This document shows positions 17,156-25,340 of a DNA stretch of 32,534 bases, one piece after another. Position 1 is the stretch's first letter; every line of letters begins with the position of its first letter. The DNA is from Chitinophagaceae bacterium (lineage in GTDB: Bacteria > Bacteroidota > Bacteroidia > Chitinophagales > Chitinophagaceae): the NCBI GenBank assembly GCA_947381435.1, contig CANCVE010000044.1, forward strand, positions 1-32,534. The letters are read 5' to 3'. The notes below the pieces were generated by a model. That model was not told where the DNA came from and ran no database searches. It worked only from the letters and a program-made list of their open reading frames with translations. A program made the position numbers and the translations under genes.

Positions 17156-18406
17156 CTATTGCTTTTGAAAGCGTCTTACATGCCAACCTTTACTATCCTT
17201 TACCCTCACATAATAAGTTCCACTTTCCCATAAATCTGTATATAGAACATCGGAAGCTGAAAAACTTTTATTTTCATACATCAACTTACCTGAAACATTA
17301 TAAGTACTTATAGCGACTTTACTACCCACTGGAATAGATAAATGAACAGCACCTTTACTTGGATTTGGGAATATCGATAACTGCTTTGTATTTTCCGTTA
17401 GTATTAATGTGTTACTGTAATAGGTATGTCCAGTGTTATCTAATTGTAGTATTCGATAAAAAACTGATTCATTTGGAGCAAAATTGTCCGCAAATGAATA
17501 GTCATTAGCACTATTTGCATTTACTTGTCCTACATTAATAAAATTATTTCCATCTAAACTTCGTTGAATAATGAAGGTCTTTGTATTATTATTATTTTCT
17601 GTAATCCAATTTAAATATGGCCTTTTATCCTGCCATGAAGCAATAAAAGTAGTTATTTTCATAGAAAGTGGTGAATCTGAATAGTAGGTTGCTTCCCAAG
17701 TTCCCGTTTGATTCGTGGTGGAAGAAAGTTGGAGTATTGGATGATGAATGCCAACAACACCAAAGTCGTAAAAAGTCTGTTTAGCTTTTGTAACAGATTG
17801 TCCATTAAAATAAAGAACCAAAGTTATAGTCTGGTTTTGCCTGAGTACATTTTTAAAAGTATACTTAGGCAATTTCAAAGTTCCATAGGCATCAATTTTA
17901 ATTGTATCATACCCTTTTACAGTGTATCCTGCGGGTAAGCTTGGATCAGAATAACTAAAAGAGTCTGTGTAAACACTATTATATTTTAGTGGAAACTTGG
18001 TTCTGGTAAGTTGTGGCACGTATGAGTTTAAACTATTAAAAAATGTATCAAATTGCCCTACTTGCCCAAATGAGTTACTATCTACGTGATAAAAATCATA
18101 AAAGGTTTGTGTTGAGTTTAGCAAAGCAATATTAGCAGTAGGGAAGTTCTCGACACCAAACAATCCCGTAGGAGACAAAACAAAAATATTGAAAATAGAC
18201 AAACTATCTATCATCTTACTATAATCCCAACTTACATTAGCCCCACCCACACCGGGGTCGTTATAGCTGGTTGTACTTGCATATTGCAAATTGAATACAT
18301 CGCCAACAATAGGACTAATCTGATCGGAAGTAATAATAGGTTGTGCTTTAGTACTCATTACACCTAGAAGACAAAACAAAAGGAAGTTTAGTTGTATTAT
18401 TTTCAT
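17156..18406 (-). CDS. T9SS-exported protein with type A sorting domain
   Basis: 416 residues: signal peptide (MKIIQLNFLLFCLLGVMSTKAQ), a central region of about 230 residues without a family I recognise (starting ITSDQISPIVGDVFNLQYAS), a short fibronectin-like stretch (YLNWITENNNNTKTFIIQRSLDGNNF...YSFADNF), and a C-terminal sorting domain of about 70 residues. The latter shows LSIFPNPSKGAVHLSIP, YNVSGKLMYENKSF and SGTYYVRVKDSKGWHVRRFQKQ, the usual type A T9SS signal. It is therefore probably carried across the outer membrane and either attached to the surface or released. The cargo function is unknown. A perfect inverted repeat lies 26-44 nt upstream of the start. Confidence 0.88.
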   Translation of the reverse strand: MKIIQLNFLLFCLLGVMSTKAQPIITSDQISPIVGDVFNLQYASTTSYNDPGVGGANVSWDYSKMIDSLSIFNIFVLSPTGLFGVENFPTANIALLNSTQTFYDFYHVDSNSFGQVGQFDTFFNSLNSYVPQLTRTKFPLKYNSVYTDSFSYSDPSLPAGYTVKGYDTIKIDAYGTLKLPKYTFKNVLRQNQTITLVLYFNGQSVTKAKQTFYDFGVVGIHHPILQLSSTTNQTGTWEATYYSDSPLSMKITTFIASWQDKRPYLNWITENNNNTKTFIIQRSLDGNNFINVGQVNANSANDYSFADNFAPNESVFYRILQLDNTGHTYYSNTLILTENTKQLSIFPNPSKGAVHLSIPVGSKVAISTYNVSGKLMYENKSFSASDVLYTDLWESGTYYVRVKDSKGWHVRRFQKQ

Positions 18407-18431
18407 AAATGAGCGTTTGCTAGTCAGTTTA

Positions 18432-18450
18432 TTCTATTACAATAATAGAA
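18432..18450. promoter_or_regulatory. Perfect inverted repeat upstream of the T9SS gene
   Basis: TTCTATTA (18432-18439), a 3-nt spacer, and TAATAGAA (18443-18450). Its position just upstream of the minus-strand start at 18406 suits an operator or a leader hairpin. No regulator can be assigned. Confidence 0.35.
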
Positions 18451-18552
18451 ATAAATTTAAATAAAATCCAATTGCTAATTTATAAAAAGATGAAATTTTA
18501 TAAAACTTGGATTTTAAATGGTGAAAAAAGGGGTAAATTCATTACAAGAAAT

Positions 18553-19470
18553 TTAATTTATTGCCTGCCCTCTCAATGTTTCGAATAATTCTTTTTGTTT
18601 ACTAGTCAATTTCTCTGGAATTACTACTTGCAGTTGGATATACAAGTCCCCATAGTCGGTTGGTTTTAAATATACAGGCATTCCTTTGCCTTTTAATCGG
18701 ATGTTTTTTCCATTTTGTGCACCTGCCCCAATCTTTACTTTTACATTTCCAGAAAGTGTTTTAACTACTACTTCCCCGCCCAATACCGCCGTATAAATAT
18801 CAATAGATAGGGATAAAGACAAATCATTCCCATTACGTTGAAACTGATAATCTGGTTTAACTTTTATGTTTACTAACAAATTACCATTATACTCCACACT
18901 ACTTCCCTTGGCCCCCTTACCCTTTATGTTCAATAACTGACCATCATAAGAACCGGGTTTGGTGGTTACCCTCAATTTTTCGTTTTCCAACTGAATAATC
19001 CTACTTGTACCAATATAGGCTTCCTCCAAAGTAATTTCCATTTCAGTTGCATAATCGCCACCTTTAAATGCATCACTTCTAGTTTGAAATCTATTGCTGC
19101 CAGTATTGGAAGAAAAAAAATGTTCAAAAAAGTCAGAAAAGCCACTTTCACCCCCAAACGCATCGGTGTCATTTGCACCAGAATAATAACCAGTATTCCC
19201 TCCTCCAAAAGGATTACTTTTTTGTTGATTTCTATCACTAGTTTGATGTTCCCAGTTTGCACCTAATTCATCATACTTTTTCCTTTTTTCGGGGTCACTT
19301 AAAACCTCATTGGCTTCATTTATCGATTTAAATTTCTCTTCAGCTTCTTTGTTTCCCGGGTTTTTATCCGGATGATATTTTAAAGCTAAAGCCCTATACA
19401 ATTTTTTAATGTCGGCATGGGTTGCGCTTTTTTCAATGCCTAATACTTTATAATAATCTTTATAATCCAC
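18553..19470 (-). CDS. DnaJ-family co-chaperone without zinc finger (CbpA-like)
   Basis: 305 residues. The J domain occupies about residues 1-70 and keeps the HPD motif in [19 protein letters not shown], needed to stimulate DnaK. A Gly/Phe/Ser-rich linker follows ([22 protein letters not shown]...). The DnaJ C-terminal substrate-binding domains include [23 protein letters not shown] and [46 protein letters not shown]. There are no CxxCxGxG repeats, so this is a class II J-protein (CbpA type) rather than the main DnaJ. It lies downstream of a small stress-like gene cluster but 192 nt away, so co-transcription is uncertain. No grpE or dnaK is nearby. Confidence 0.92.
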   Translation of the reverse strand: MDYKDYYKVLGIEKSATHADIKKLYRALALKYHPDKNPGNKEAEEKFKSINEANEVLSDPEKRKKYDELGANWEHQTSDRNQQKSNPFGGGNTGYYSGANDTDAFGGESGFSDFFEHFFSSNTGSNRFQTRSDAFKGGDYATEMEITLEEAYIGTSRIIQLENEKLRVTTKPGSYDGQLLNIKGKGAKGSSVEYNGNLLVNIKVKPDYQFQRNGNDLSLSLSIDIYTAVLGGEVVVKTLSGNVKVKIGAGAQNGKNIRLKGKGMPVYLKPTDYGDLYIQLQVVIPEKLTSKQKELFETLRGQAIN

Positions 19471-19662
19471 AACAAATAAATAAGGAGTTAATAATAAGGA
19501 GGTTTACCACAATACTCACAATTACACAAATGTTTTGAGTTCCCTATTTTACGATTCTAAACTAGTAGTATTACATAATACTTTGCTCCATGTGATTTCC
19601 TTCGTGTGCGTTTTGTTAAAATATCTCTTTGTAATAACAATGAATAAAAATGAAACAGTATC

Positions 19663-19989
19663 TTAACCTCCGTTATCTTCTTCAAGGTCATTATGTTCGT
19701 CGCCGCCTAAGCTGTAATAATTATTCTCCTCGTCCTCGCTACCAATTTTTTCCTCCTTATCATCTAGTTCAGCACCGGGAACATCTAGTGCACTTTCATT
19801 ATTAGACAACCCTTTTCCCTTTATGCTATCTTTCTTTCGTTTCGTTATATCTTCAGGATCTATTTCTTGGTCTTCTATTTTCTTATTGTAGATGTCATCA
19901 CGCTCAGGATAATTGTAAGTTGCCATATCATATTTATCGTGTTCATTATCTACTTTTCCCTCTATCTCGCTTTTAGTATTCTTAATCAT
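19663..19989 (-). CDS. Small acidic, probably disordered protein
   Basis: 108 residues, no hydrophobic segment and a strongly acidic C-terminal half: LDVPGAELDDKEEKIGSEDEENNYYSLGGDEHNDLEED. I recognise this SEDEENNYYSLGGD type of tail as recurrent in Bacteroidota hypothetical proteins, but know no function. Low sequence complexity and charge suggest intrinsic disorder. The start at 19989 (MIKNTK) is 10 nt downstream of the SHOCT gene's stop, which points to co-transcription with it. Confidence 0.75.
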   Translation of the reverse strand: MIKNTKSEIEGKVDNEHDKYDMATYNYPERDDIYNKKIEDQEIDPEDITKRKKDSIKGKGLSNNESALDVPGAELDDKEEKIGSEDEENNYYSLGGDEHNDLEEDNGG

Positions 19990-19999
19990 AACGTATGTT

Positions 20000-20251
20000 T
20001 TATTTATTTTTTACAACATTAATGCTATGTTTATTTGCCACTTCCTCTTCCAGAATACGCTTCCGCTCCCTATATTCTTCCGTTGTCATTTGTCCCATTG
20101 CATAACGCTGTTGCAAAATATCAAGTGGCGTATCTTTTGTCTTTCTTTGGCCGGGCACATCGTATGGTGTTGCAAAAATCCAGAAGAGCATCACCATCCA
20201 AATTAGCCACCAAATAGCATTCATTCCCCAATAATAATTTGTATAAACCAT
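20000..20251 (-). CDS. Small membrane protein with SHOCT domain
   Basis: 83 residues with one membrane helix at about 9-27 (NAIWWLIWMVMLFWIFA) and a C-terminal SHOCT-type motif: TPLDILQQRYAMGQMTTEEYRERKRILEEE (about 40-70). SHOCT domains are short oligomerisation elements found at the ends of small membrane proteins; the specific role here is unknown. Gaps of 10 nt to the acidic protein gene and 30 nt to the 59-residue ORF suggest a short operon on the minus strand. Confidence 0.8.
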   Translation of the reverse strand: MVYTNYYWGMNAIWWLIWMVMLFWIFATPYDVPGQRKTKDTPLDILQQRYAMGQMTTEEYRERKRILEEEVANKHSINVVKNK

Positions 20252-20281
20252 AGCATTATAATTTAAAAAGTAAAGAAATAA

Positions 20282-20461
20282 TTAATTGTTGTTAGTCAAA
20301 AACAAGGCCCCTTGTTTAATCAAAAGTTGTTTTTCGGCATTATGATTAACCATCGCTTCTAGATACTCATTATCTCTTCGATAATTAAGAACTTTTAGTT
20401 TCAGTTCATCAGAAGATATTTTTTTTGCTTCTGGATTGGTGATAATTAATTTTAATGACAT
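20282..20461 (-). CDS. Putative 59-residue protein
   Basis: An ORF of 59 codons from ATG at 20461 to TAA at 20282-20284, beginning MSLKLIITNPEAKKISSDEL and ending ALFLTNNN. It is charged, probably helical (KLKVLNYRRDNEYLEAMVNHN) and lacks a signal or membrane segment. Its place 30 nt before the SHOCT gene on the same strand supports it being real. I do not recognise a family. The region upstream is AT-rich without a Shine-Dalgarno sequence. Confidence 0.55.
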   Translation of the reverse strand: MSLKLIITNPEAKKISSDELKLKVLNYRRDNEYLEAMVNHNAEKQLLIKQGALFLTNNN

Positions 20462-20953
20462 AATTCATATTATAATTTGTAACTGATTTATTACGGTGTA
20501 AAGGTGGCAGTGATTAGAGGAAATATCATTACACAATTAATGATAAAATTTATACCATTAATAGATAATTACAACAGGGCGTGAAAAATATATTTGTTCT
20601 ATATTCGAAATCTTTTCAACAATTGAAAGCCAAGAGTAAACGCTAATAGAAAGCTTTGTTAACTGAAAAATAAAGTAGATAGAATTGAAGAAGGACTAAA
20701 AGAGTTGTGAGAGTGTTTTTTATACGGGCTAAGGATAATACCACTGTTCTTGAAAAGATTTGTGGTACATAACAGTAATGATTGATGGCAAATGTTGTGA
20801 TAGTTATTAGATATGAATTATTTTAGATAGCCTATAAAGGAAATTTACACTTTACTCTATTTGTTCTTCCATATGGCTTCTTGAATTGGAAAATGTCAGG
20901 CGTAACAATGTGTTAACCGCCTGCCAGGATCATCCAAATAAATCATAATGTTG
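20462..20953. other. Intergenic region without recognised feature
   Basis: About 490 nt between the minus-strand 59-residue ORF and the 76-residue gene. I saw no ORF with coding character, hairpin terminator, heptad array or RNA gene. It must hold the promoter of the small-gene cluster. Confidence 0.5.
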
Positions 20954-21184
20954 CTATTTCTTTTTAGAAGTATTAGCAGCATACTTAAGAATCGCGTCTA
21001 CAGAGCTTTGGCTCGGAGACTGCTTTTTAACCTTACTGACCTGCTTGATAGTACGTTGAAGTGATTTGATTTCTTTCTGTAATTCCAAATCATCCAACAT
21101 AGCTTTATCGATAGCCAATTTTAAGAGCGGGGAACATTCCCCAAACAGGTACTGAATAAGTTGTTCCTGCGAAAATTTCTGCAT
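20954..21184 (-). CDS. Small conserved-type Bacteroidota protein, 76 residues
   Basis: The frame is open from 21322, but that start would overlap the upstream DivIC-like gene by 50 nt. The internal ATG at 21184 gives MQKFSQEQLIQYLFGECSPLL, which resembles the beginning of a family of short Bacteroidota proteins with the pattern EQLIQYLF.E.SP and a following helix (LKLAIDKAMLDDLELQKEI). That beginning is also seen in some anti-sigma-like proteins; there is no zinc-binding HCC motif here. The C-terminus is Lys/Ser-rich. It follows the DivIC-like gene by 88 nt. The function is unknown. Confidence 0.65.
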   Translation of the reverse strand: MQKFSQEQLIQYLFGECSPLLKLAIDKAMLDDLELQKEIKSLQRTIKQVSKVKKQSPSQSSVDAILKYAANTSKKK

Positions 21185-21272
21185 AGTATAACCAGTAAAA
21201 TGTGAAACAATAATTGCTTCAACAGGTAGGATGATATTAAAACGCTTTAATGTGGATATTATTGTGGATAAC

Positions 21273-21575
21273 TCAATTTTTTCTTTGAATTGTATCCTCA
21301 ATAATAAAAATTTCTTCTCCATCTCGCTTCATCAAATACTTTTCGCGGGCAAACTTTTCAAGTGCAGTAGAATTATTCTGTAGATCGGTCAGTTCTTGTT
21401 GGGCAGTAGCAATCTCTTGTTCGTAGTAATGTTTCTTAGTTAATAAGTTGTTAAGGGTTTTCTTTTGATCTAAAGTATTGAATAAATCTCTTTGATCAAA
21501 AAAGCTCATCCATACAATAAAAGCTAATATTGCTATAACATATTTGTTTGTGACGAATGTAATTATGCTTTTCAT
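21273..21575 (-). CDS. Septum formation initiator (FtsB/DivIC) family protein
   Basis: 100 residues: short cytoplasmic N-terminus, one membrane helix (about 12-25, VIAILAFIVWMSFF) and a coiled coil (about 38-75, KKTLNNLLTKKHYYEQEIATAQQELTDLQNN), followed by the family motif LEKFAREKYLMKRDGEEIFIIED. This is the FtsB/DivIC layout; the protein would link FtsQ/DivIB and FtsL in the divisome. The gene lies just downstream of enolase, the same neighbourhood as in many proteobacteria, though here a terminator separates the two. Which of FtsB or DivIC is the better name cannot be decided here. Confidence 0.85.
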   Translation of the reverse strand: MKSIITFVTNKYVIAILAFIVWMSFFDQRDLFNTLDQKKTLNNLLTKKHYYEQEIATAQQELTDLQNNSTALEKFAREKYLMKRDGEEIFIIEDTIQRKN

Positions 21576-21594
21576 GTTGAATTACTTTAATGAG

Positions 21595-21645
21595 AAAAGG
21601 TTGGTGGTAAAATTATCAAAATGATAATAAACCACCAACCTTTTT
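21595..21645 (-). terminator. Terminator of enolase
   Basis: The stem AAAAGGTTGGTGGT pairs with ACCACCAACCTTTT, with an inner ATTATC/GATAAT extension, and is followed by T residues on the minus strand. It lies between the end of eno (21659) and the start of the DivIC-like gene (21575), so it should end most eno transcripts before the division gene, or attenuate readthrough. Confidence 0.85.
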
Positions 21646-21658
21646 ATTTTAGCAAATA

Positions 21659-22966
<1,308 letters not shown>

Positions 22967-23017
22967 TTATTAAAAAATGTTAACTAATTTATTTTCTGAT
23001 CGGCGTAAAAGTAATGA

Positions 23018-23920
23018 CTATTTCGTTTGAGTAACATGTCTAAAAACATCTTCTAGGTTGATATTACTTTCATTTTGCAAAGAAACAACGTTGAGGTTGT
23101 GTTTTAGCACTGTTTCCATCAGTTGTTTGCGCAATATTTCTGGGCTATCAGTAGTAAAAATCCACTTATTAGCCGAAGCCTTCATTGGAATTGTCATTCC
23201 TTCAAAGATATTGGCATCCACCACTTCTTGTAATTCTATCACCACATTATTAGATGGTTTATTGCCCGTAAGATTGCGTAATCTATCATCTGCCACAATC
23301 TTTCCTTTATTGATGATGATGATTCTATCGCAAATAGCTTCTACTTCTTGCAATATATGCGATGAAAACAAAACCGTCTTATCCTTGCCTTGTTCTTTTA
23401 TTACGTTACGAATCTCTATTATCTGGTTAGGATCCAAACCACTTGTAGGTTCATCCAATATCAAAACTTCTGGACTATGAATTAATGCCGCCGCCAATCC
23501 TACTCGTTGTTTATATCCTTTAGATAATTGTCCTGTTTTCTTGCGGCTCTCAAGCGTTAGTCCGGTTAAGGTGATAACCTTTTCTACAGCATCCTTTACG
23601 TTGGATAAATTATGCACACCAGCTATAAAAGCTAGGTATTCGCGCACATACATATCATAATAAAGGGGATTAGCTTCAGGCAAGTAACCTATCTTCTTCT
23701 TGGCAGTAATGGGGTTCTTGGCTACATCTATTCCACAAACGGAAGCAGTACCAGCATCAGCAGCAAGGTAGCCTGTAATTATCTTCATGGTGGTACTCTT
23801 GCCCGCACCATTTGGACCGAGGAAACCAACGATTTCTCCTTTGTTGATACTGAGCGATATACTGTCCACCGCCTTTTGTGTTCCGTAAATTTTAGTTAAT
23901 CCCTGTATGATTATAGACAT
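23018..23920 (-). CDS. gldA: GldA, ATP-binding subunit of gliding-associated ABC transporter
   Basis: 300 residues from ATG 23920. The frame is open farther upstream to 24058, but that start would overlap the lipoprotein gene and would place the -7 box at 23941 inside the coding region; ATG 23920 begins MSIIIQGLTKIYGTQKAVD, the normal start of GldA. Walker A is GPNGAGKST (35-43), the signature LSKGYKQRVGLA and Walker B VLILDEPTSGLDP. The motif IGYLPEANPLYYDMYVREYL is characteristic of GldA. With GldF and GldG it forms an ABC transporter needed for gliding in some Flavobacteria; the partners are not here. It could be another drug or lipid exporter ATPase of the same class, but GldA fits best. 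Confidence 0.88.
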   Translation of the reverse strand: MSIIIQGLTKIYGTQKAVDSISLSINKGEIVGFLGPNGAGKSTTMKIITGYLAADAGTASVCGIDVAKNPITAKKKIGYLPEANPLYYDMYVREYLAFIAGVHNLSNVKDAVEKVITLTGLTLESRKKTGQLSKGYKQRVGLAAALIHSPEVLILDEPTSGLDPNQIIEIRNVIKEQGKDKTVLFSSHILQEVEAICDRIIIINKGKIVADDRLRNLTGNKPSNNVVIELQEVVDANIFEGMTIPMKASANKWIFTTDSPEILRKQLMETVLKHNLNVVSLQNESNINLEDVFRHVTQTK

Positions 23921-23940
23921 GCTGCACTGATAGAGTGCTA

Positions 23941-23948
23941 CAAATGTA
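23941..23948 (-). promoter_or_regulatory. Candidate -7 box for gldA
   Basis: The plus strand CAAATGTA is TACATTTG on the minus strand, an exact TAnnTTTG, 20 nt before ATG 23920. No TTTG -33 box is at the right distance. It supports the shorter start. Confidence 0.45.
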
Positions 23949-24033
23949 ATTGTTTTGAAACTGTGCTTGTAGAGTATCTCTTTTAGGTATGTTAAAATGA
24001 GGTTATCTTCATTCTTTGTGCATACTAGCTGGT

Positions 24034-24918
24034 TTAATATCCTGCCCCCATAAACCAATCATACCCTTCTATTTTCTTATACTCTTTTGGAACAATATTT
24101 AAGTGTTTCAATACTTTGGATCTGTCTTCATAAGGTTCTTTATCGGAAATTATTATTTTCCCTGTCTTCTCATCCTTTTCATTTTTTTCAAAAGAAACAT
24201 ATTCTAAAGTATCAATCTTTTCTCCAGCCCATTTATATTTATACATCTCAGTTTCACCCGGATGACCATAACAAACACCTCTAATTATTTTCTCTGCTGG
24301 TGAGAATGTTGGATTTATGAACTCAATGCTATTTGAAAATGATTTTTTGTCTGTTCTAAGTATATAAATTGCACTAAAAGCCTTTAGACAACACCCATTG
24401 TTCCCATACCAATTTACAACAAAATCCTTTAGTCTATCACCATTAATATCACGAATTGTATCACTTACATAAGTCGTAGCGCCTTGTTCGAGCGAAATTA
24501 CTTTTTCAAATTTACCATTCTGTTTGGCATATATATCAAATAAAACAGAACCGGGTACTTCTCTACGGATTATTAAGTGCGAAAAGAGATCACTAAAATA
24601 GTAACCTAATTTGATTTTAACTTTTGCCCTGTATTCAGTGTCAGGTGTTATTTCATATTCTGTTTGAAAAGTGTCCTTATCTATATTTTTATTTGATATT
24701 TTAATAGCTTCGATTAAAATGTTTTCAAGTCTTATGCTATCAATTTTATCCTGCTCTTTTATCTTATTCAATTCCTCAATTTGTTCTTTTGCTTTTTTAT
24801 CTAAACTTGAACTATTAGTATCATTCAAAGAAATTGAACTATTCTTTTTTTCATTTACGTTTTTGCATGAAAAAAAGAAAATTAGCCCTAAGGTCAATAT
24901 GTTTAATAGTCTTTTCAT
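24034..24918 (-). CDS. Lipoprotein of unknown function
   Basis: 294 residues with a lipoprotein signal and lipobox FFFSC (Cys18). A charged, possibly coiled segment follows (KKAKEQIEELNKIKEQDKIDSIRLENILIEA), then a beta-rich domain. DINGDRLKDFVVNWYGNNGCC resembles the calcium-loop part of an FG-GAP-like repeat. I do not recognise the family. It is transcribed toward gldA, 113 nt upstream of the chosen gldA start, so the two may share a transcript; no functional link is evident. Confidence 0.75.
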   Translation of the reverse strand: MKRLLNILTLGLIFFFSCKNVNEKKNSSISLNDTNSSSLDKKAKEQIEELNKIKEQDKIDSIRLENILIEAIKISNKNIDKDTFQTEYEITPDTEYRAKVKIKLGYYFSDLFSHLIIRREVPGSVLFDIYAKQNGKFEKVISLEQGATTYVSDTIRDINGDRLKDFVVNWYGNNGCCLKAFSAIYILRTDKKSFSNSIEFINPTFSPAEKIIRGVCYGHPGETEMYKYKWAGEKIDTLEYVSFEKNEKDEKTGKIIISDKEPYEDRSKVLKHLNIVPKEYKKIEGYDWFMGAGY

Positions 24919-25066
24919 AAGATGAATGCTAACTCATTAAAGTAATGAAACTACAGTTCCTCACAAATATGTGATATAATCTTATTCTCCCTATTTGTAC
25001 TTTCTTAGAAAGATATTTAACTACAATTATCCTCCAACCTCCCCCTCTTCCCCCCTCAATCATACA

Positions 25067-25084
25067 CCCTCCCGCCCCCTTCCC
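25067..25084 (-). promoter_or_regulatory. G-quadruplex-type tract
   Basis: On the minus strand the sequence reads GGG, AA, GGGGG, C, GGG, A, GGG, which fits the canonical G3+N1-7 rule four times. A second G-rich block (G6 and G5 runs) lies at about 25037-25056. The plus strand of 25030-25085 is nearly all C and T with runs of four to six C, in a genome that is otherwise AT-rich. It lies 150 nt before the lipoprotein start in the direction of transcription. Confidence 0.5.
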
Positions 25085-25104
25085 ACTCCAAAATCCCACT
25101 TATT

Positions 25105-25315
25105 GCCAATATTGGCATACATATTTGATCAATTATATGCCCCGTTAAGTCTAACGGCATACTTATCTGATCAATTATATGCCTCGTTAAGTCTAACTGC
25201 ACACTTATTTGGTCAATTATATACCCCGTTAAGTCTAACTGCACACTTATTTGATCAATTATATGCCCCGTTAGACTTAACGGCGCATATAATTGGTGCC
25301 TTATTTGGATGTCAA
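25105..25315. repeat. 42-bp tandem array with terminal hairpin
   Basis: Direct units of exactly 42 bp start at 25126, 25168 and 25210; a fourth, modified unit starts at 25252. Each begins TGATCAATTATATGCC and contains the hairpin CCGTTA-AGTC-TAACGG or a variant. The fourth unit carries the loop in reverse orientation (GACT) and becomes a near-perfect hairpin of two 18-nt arms (25256-25273 and 25278-25295) with one C-C mismatch. Upstream is a 12-bp palindrome, GCCAATATTGGC (25105-25116), and degenerate flanking copies. Because 42 is divisible by 3 the array is open on both strands, giving repetitive but probably spurious ORFs. Confidence 0.88.
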
Positions 25316-25316
25316 T

Positions 25317-25336
25317 GAAAAAAGGGTCTCCTTTTA
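25317..25336 (-). terminator. Short terminator of the TonB receptor gene
   Basis: On the minus strand AAAAGG-AGAC-CCTTTTTT: a 6-bp stem and T run, directly after the receptor stop codon. Short but well placed. Confidence 0.5.
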
Positions 25337-25340
25337 GCCA

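Noticed and set aside
23921-24058. Longer N-terminus for GldA (start at 24058)
   Set aside because: It would overlap the lipoprotein gene and contain the -7 box; the sequence does not resemble an ABC ATPase N-terminus.
25126-25293. 42-bp and 22-bp arrays as possible CRISPR
   Set aside because: Units are contiguous with no unique spacers between them and there are no cas genes.
24995-25318. ORF of 107 codons with a 14-residue repeat (LFDQLYAPLSLTAH type) through the 42-bp array
   Set aside because: The array is open on both strands because 42 is divisible by 3 and contains few stops. The encoded repeat follows DNA hairpins, starts in a C-rich tract, and has no start signal or family. Treated as non-coding.
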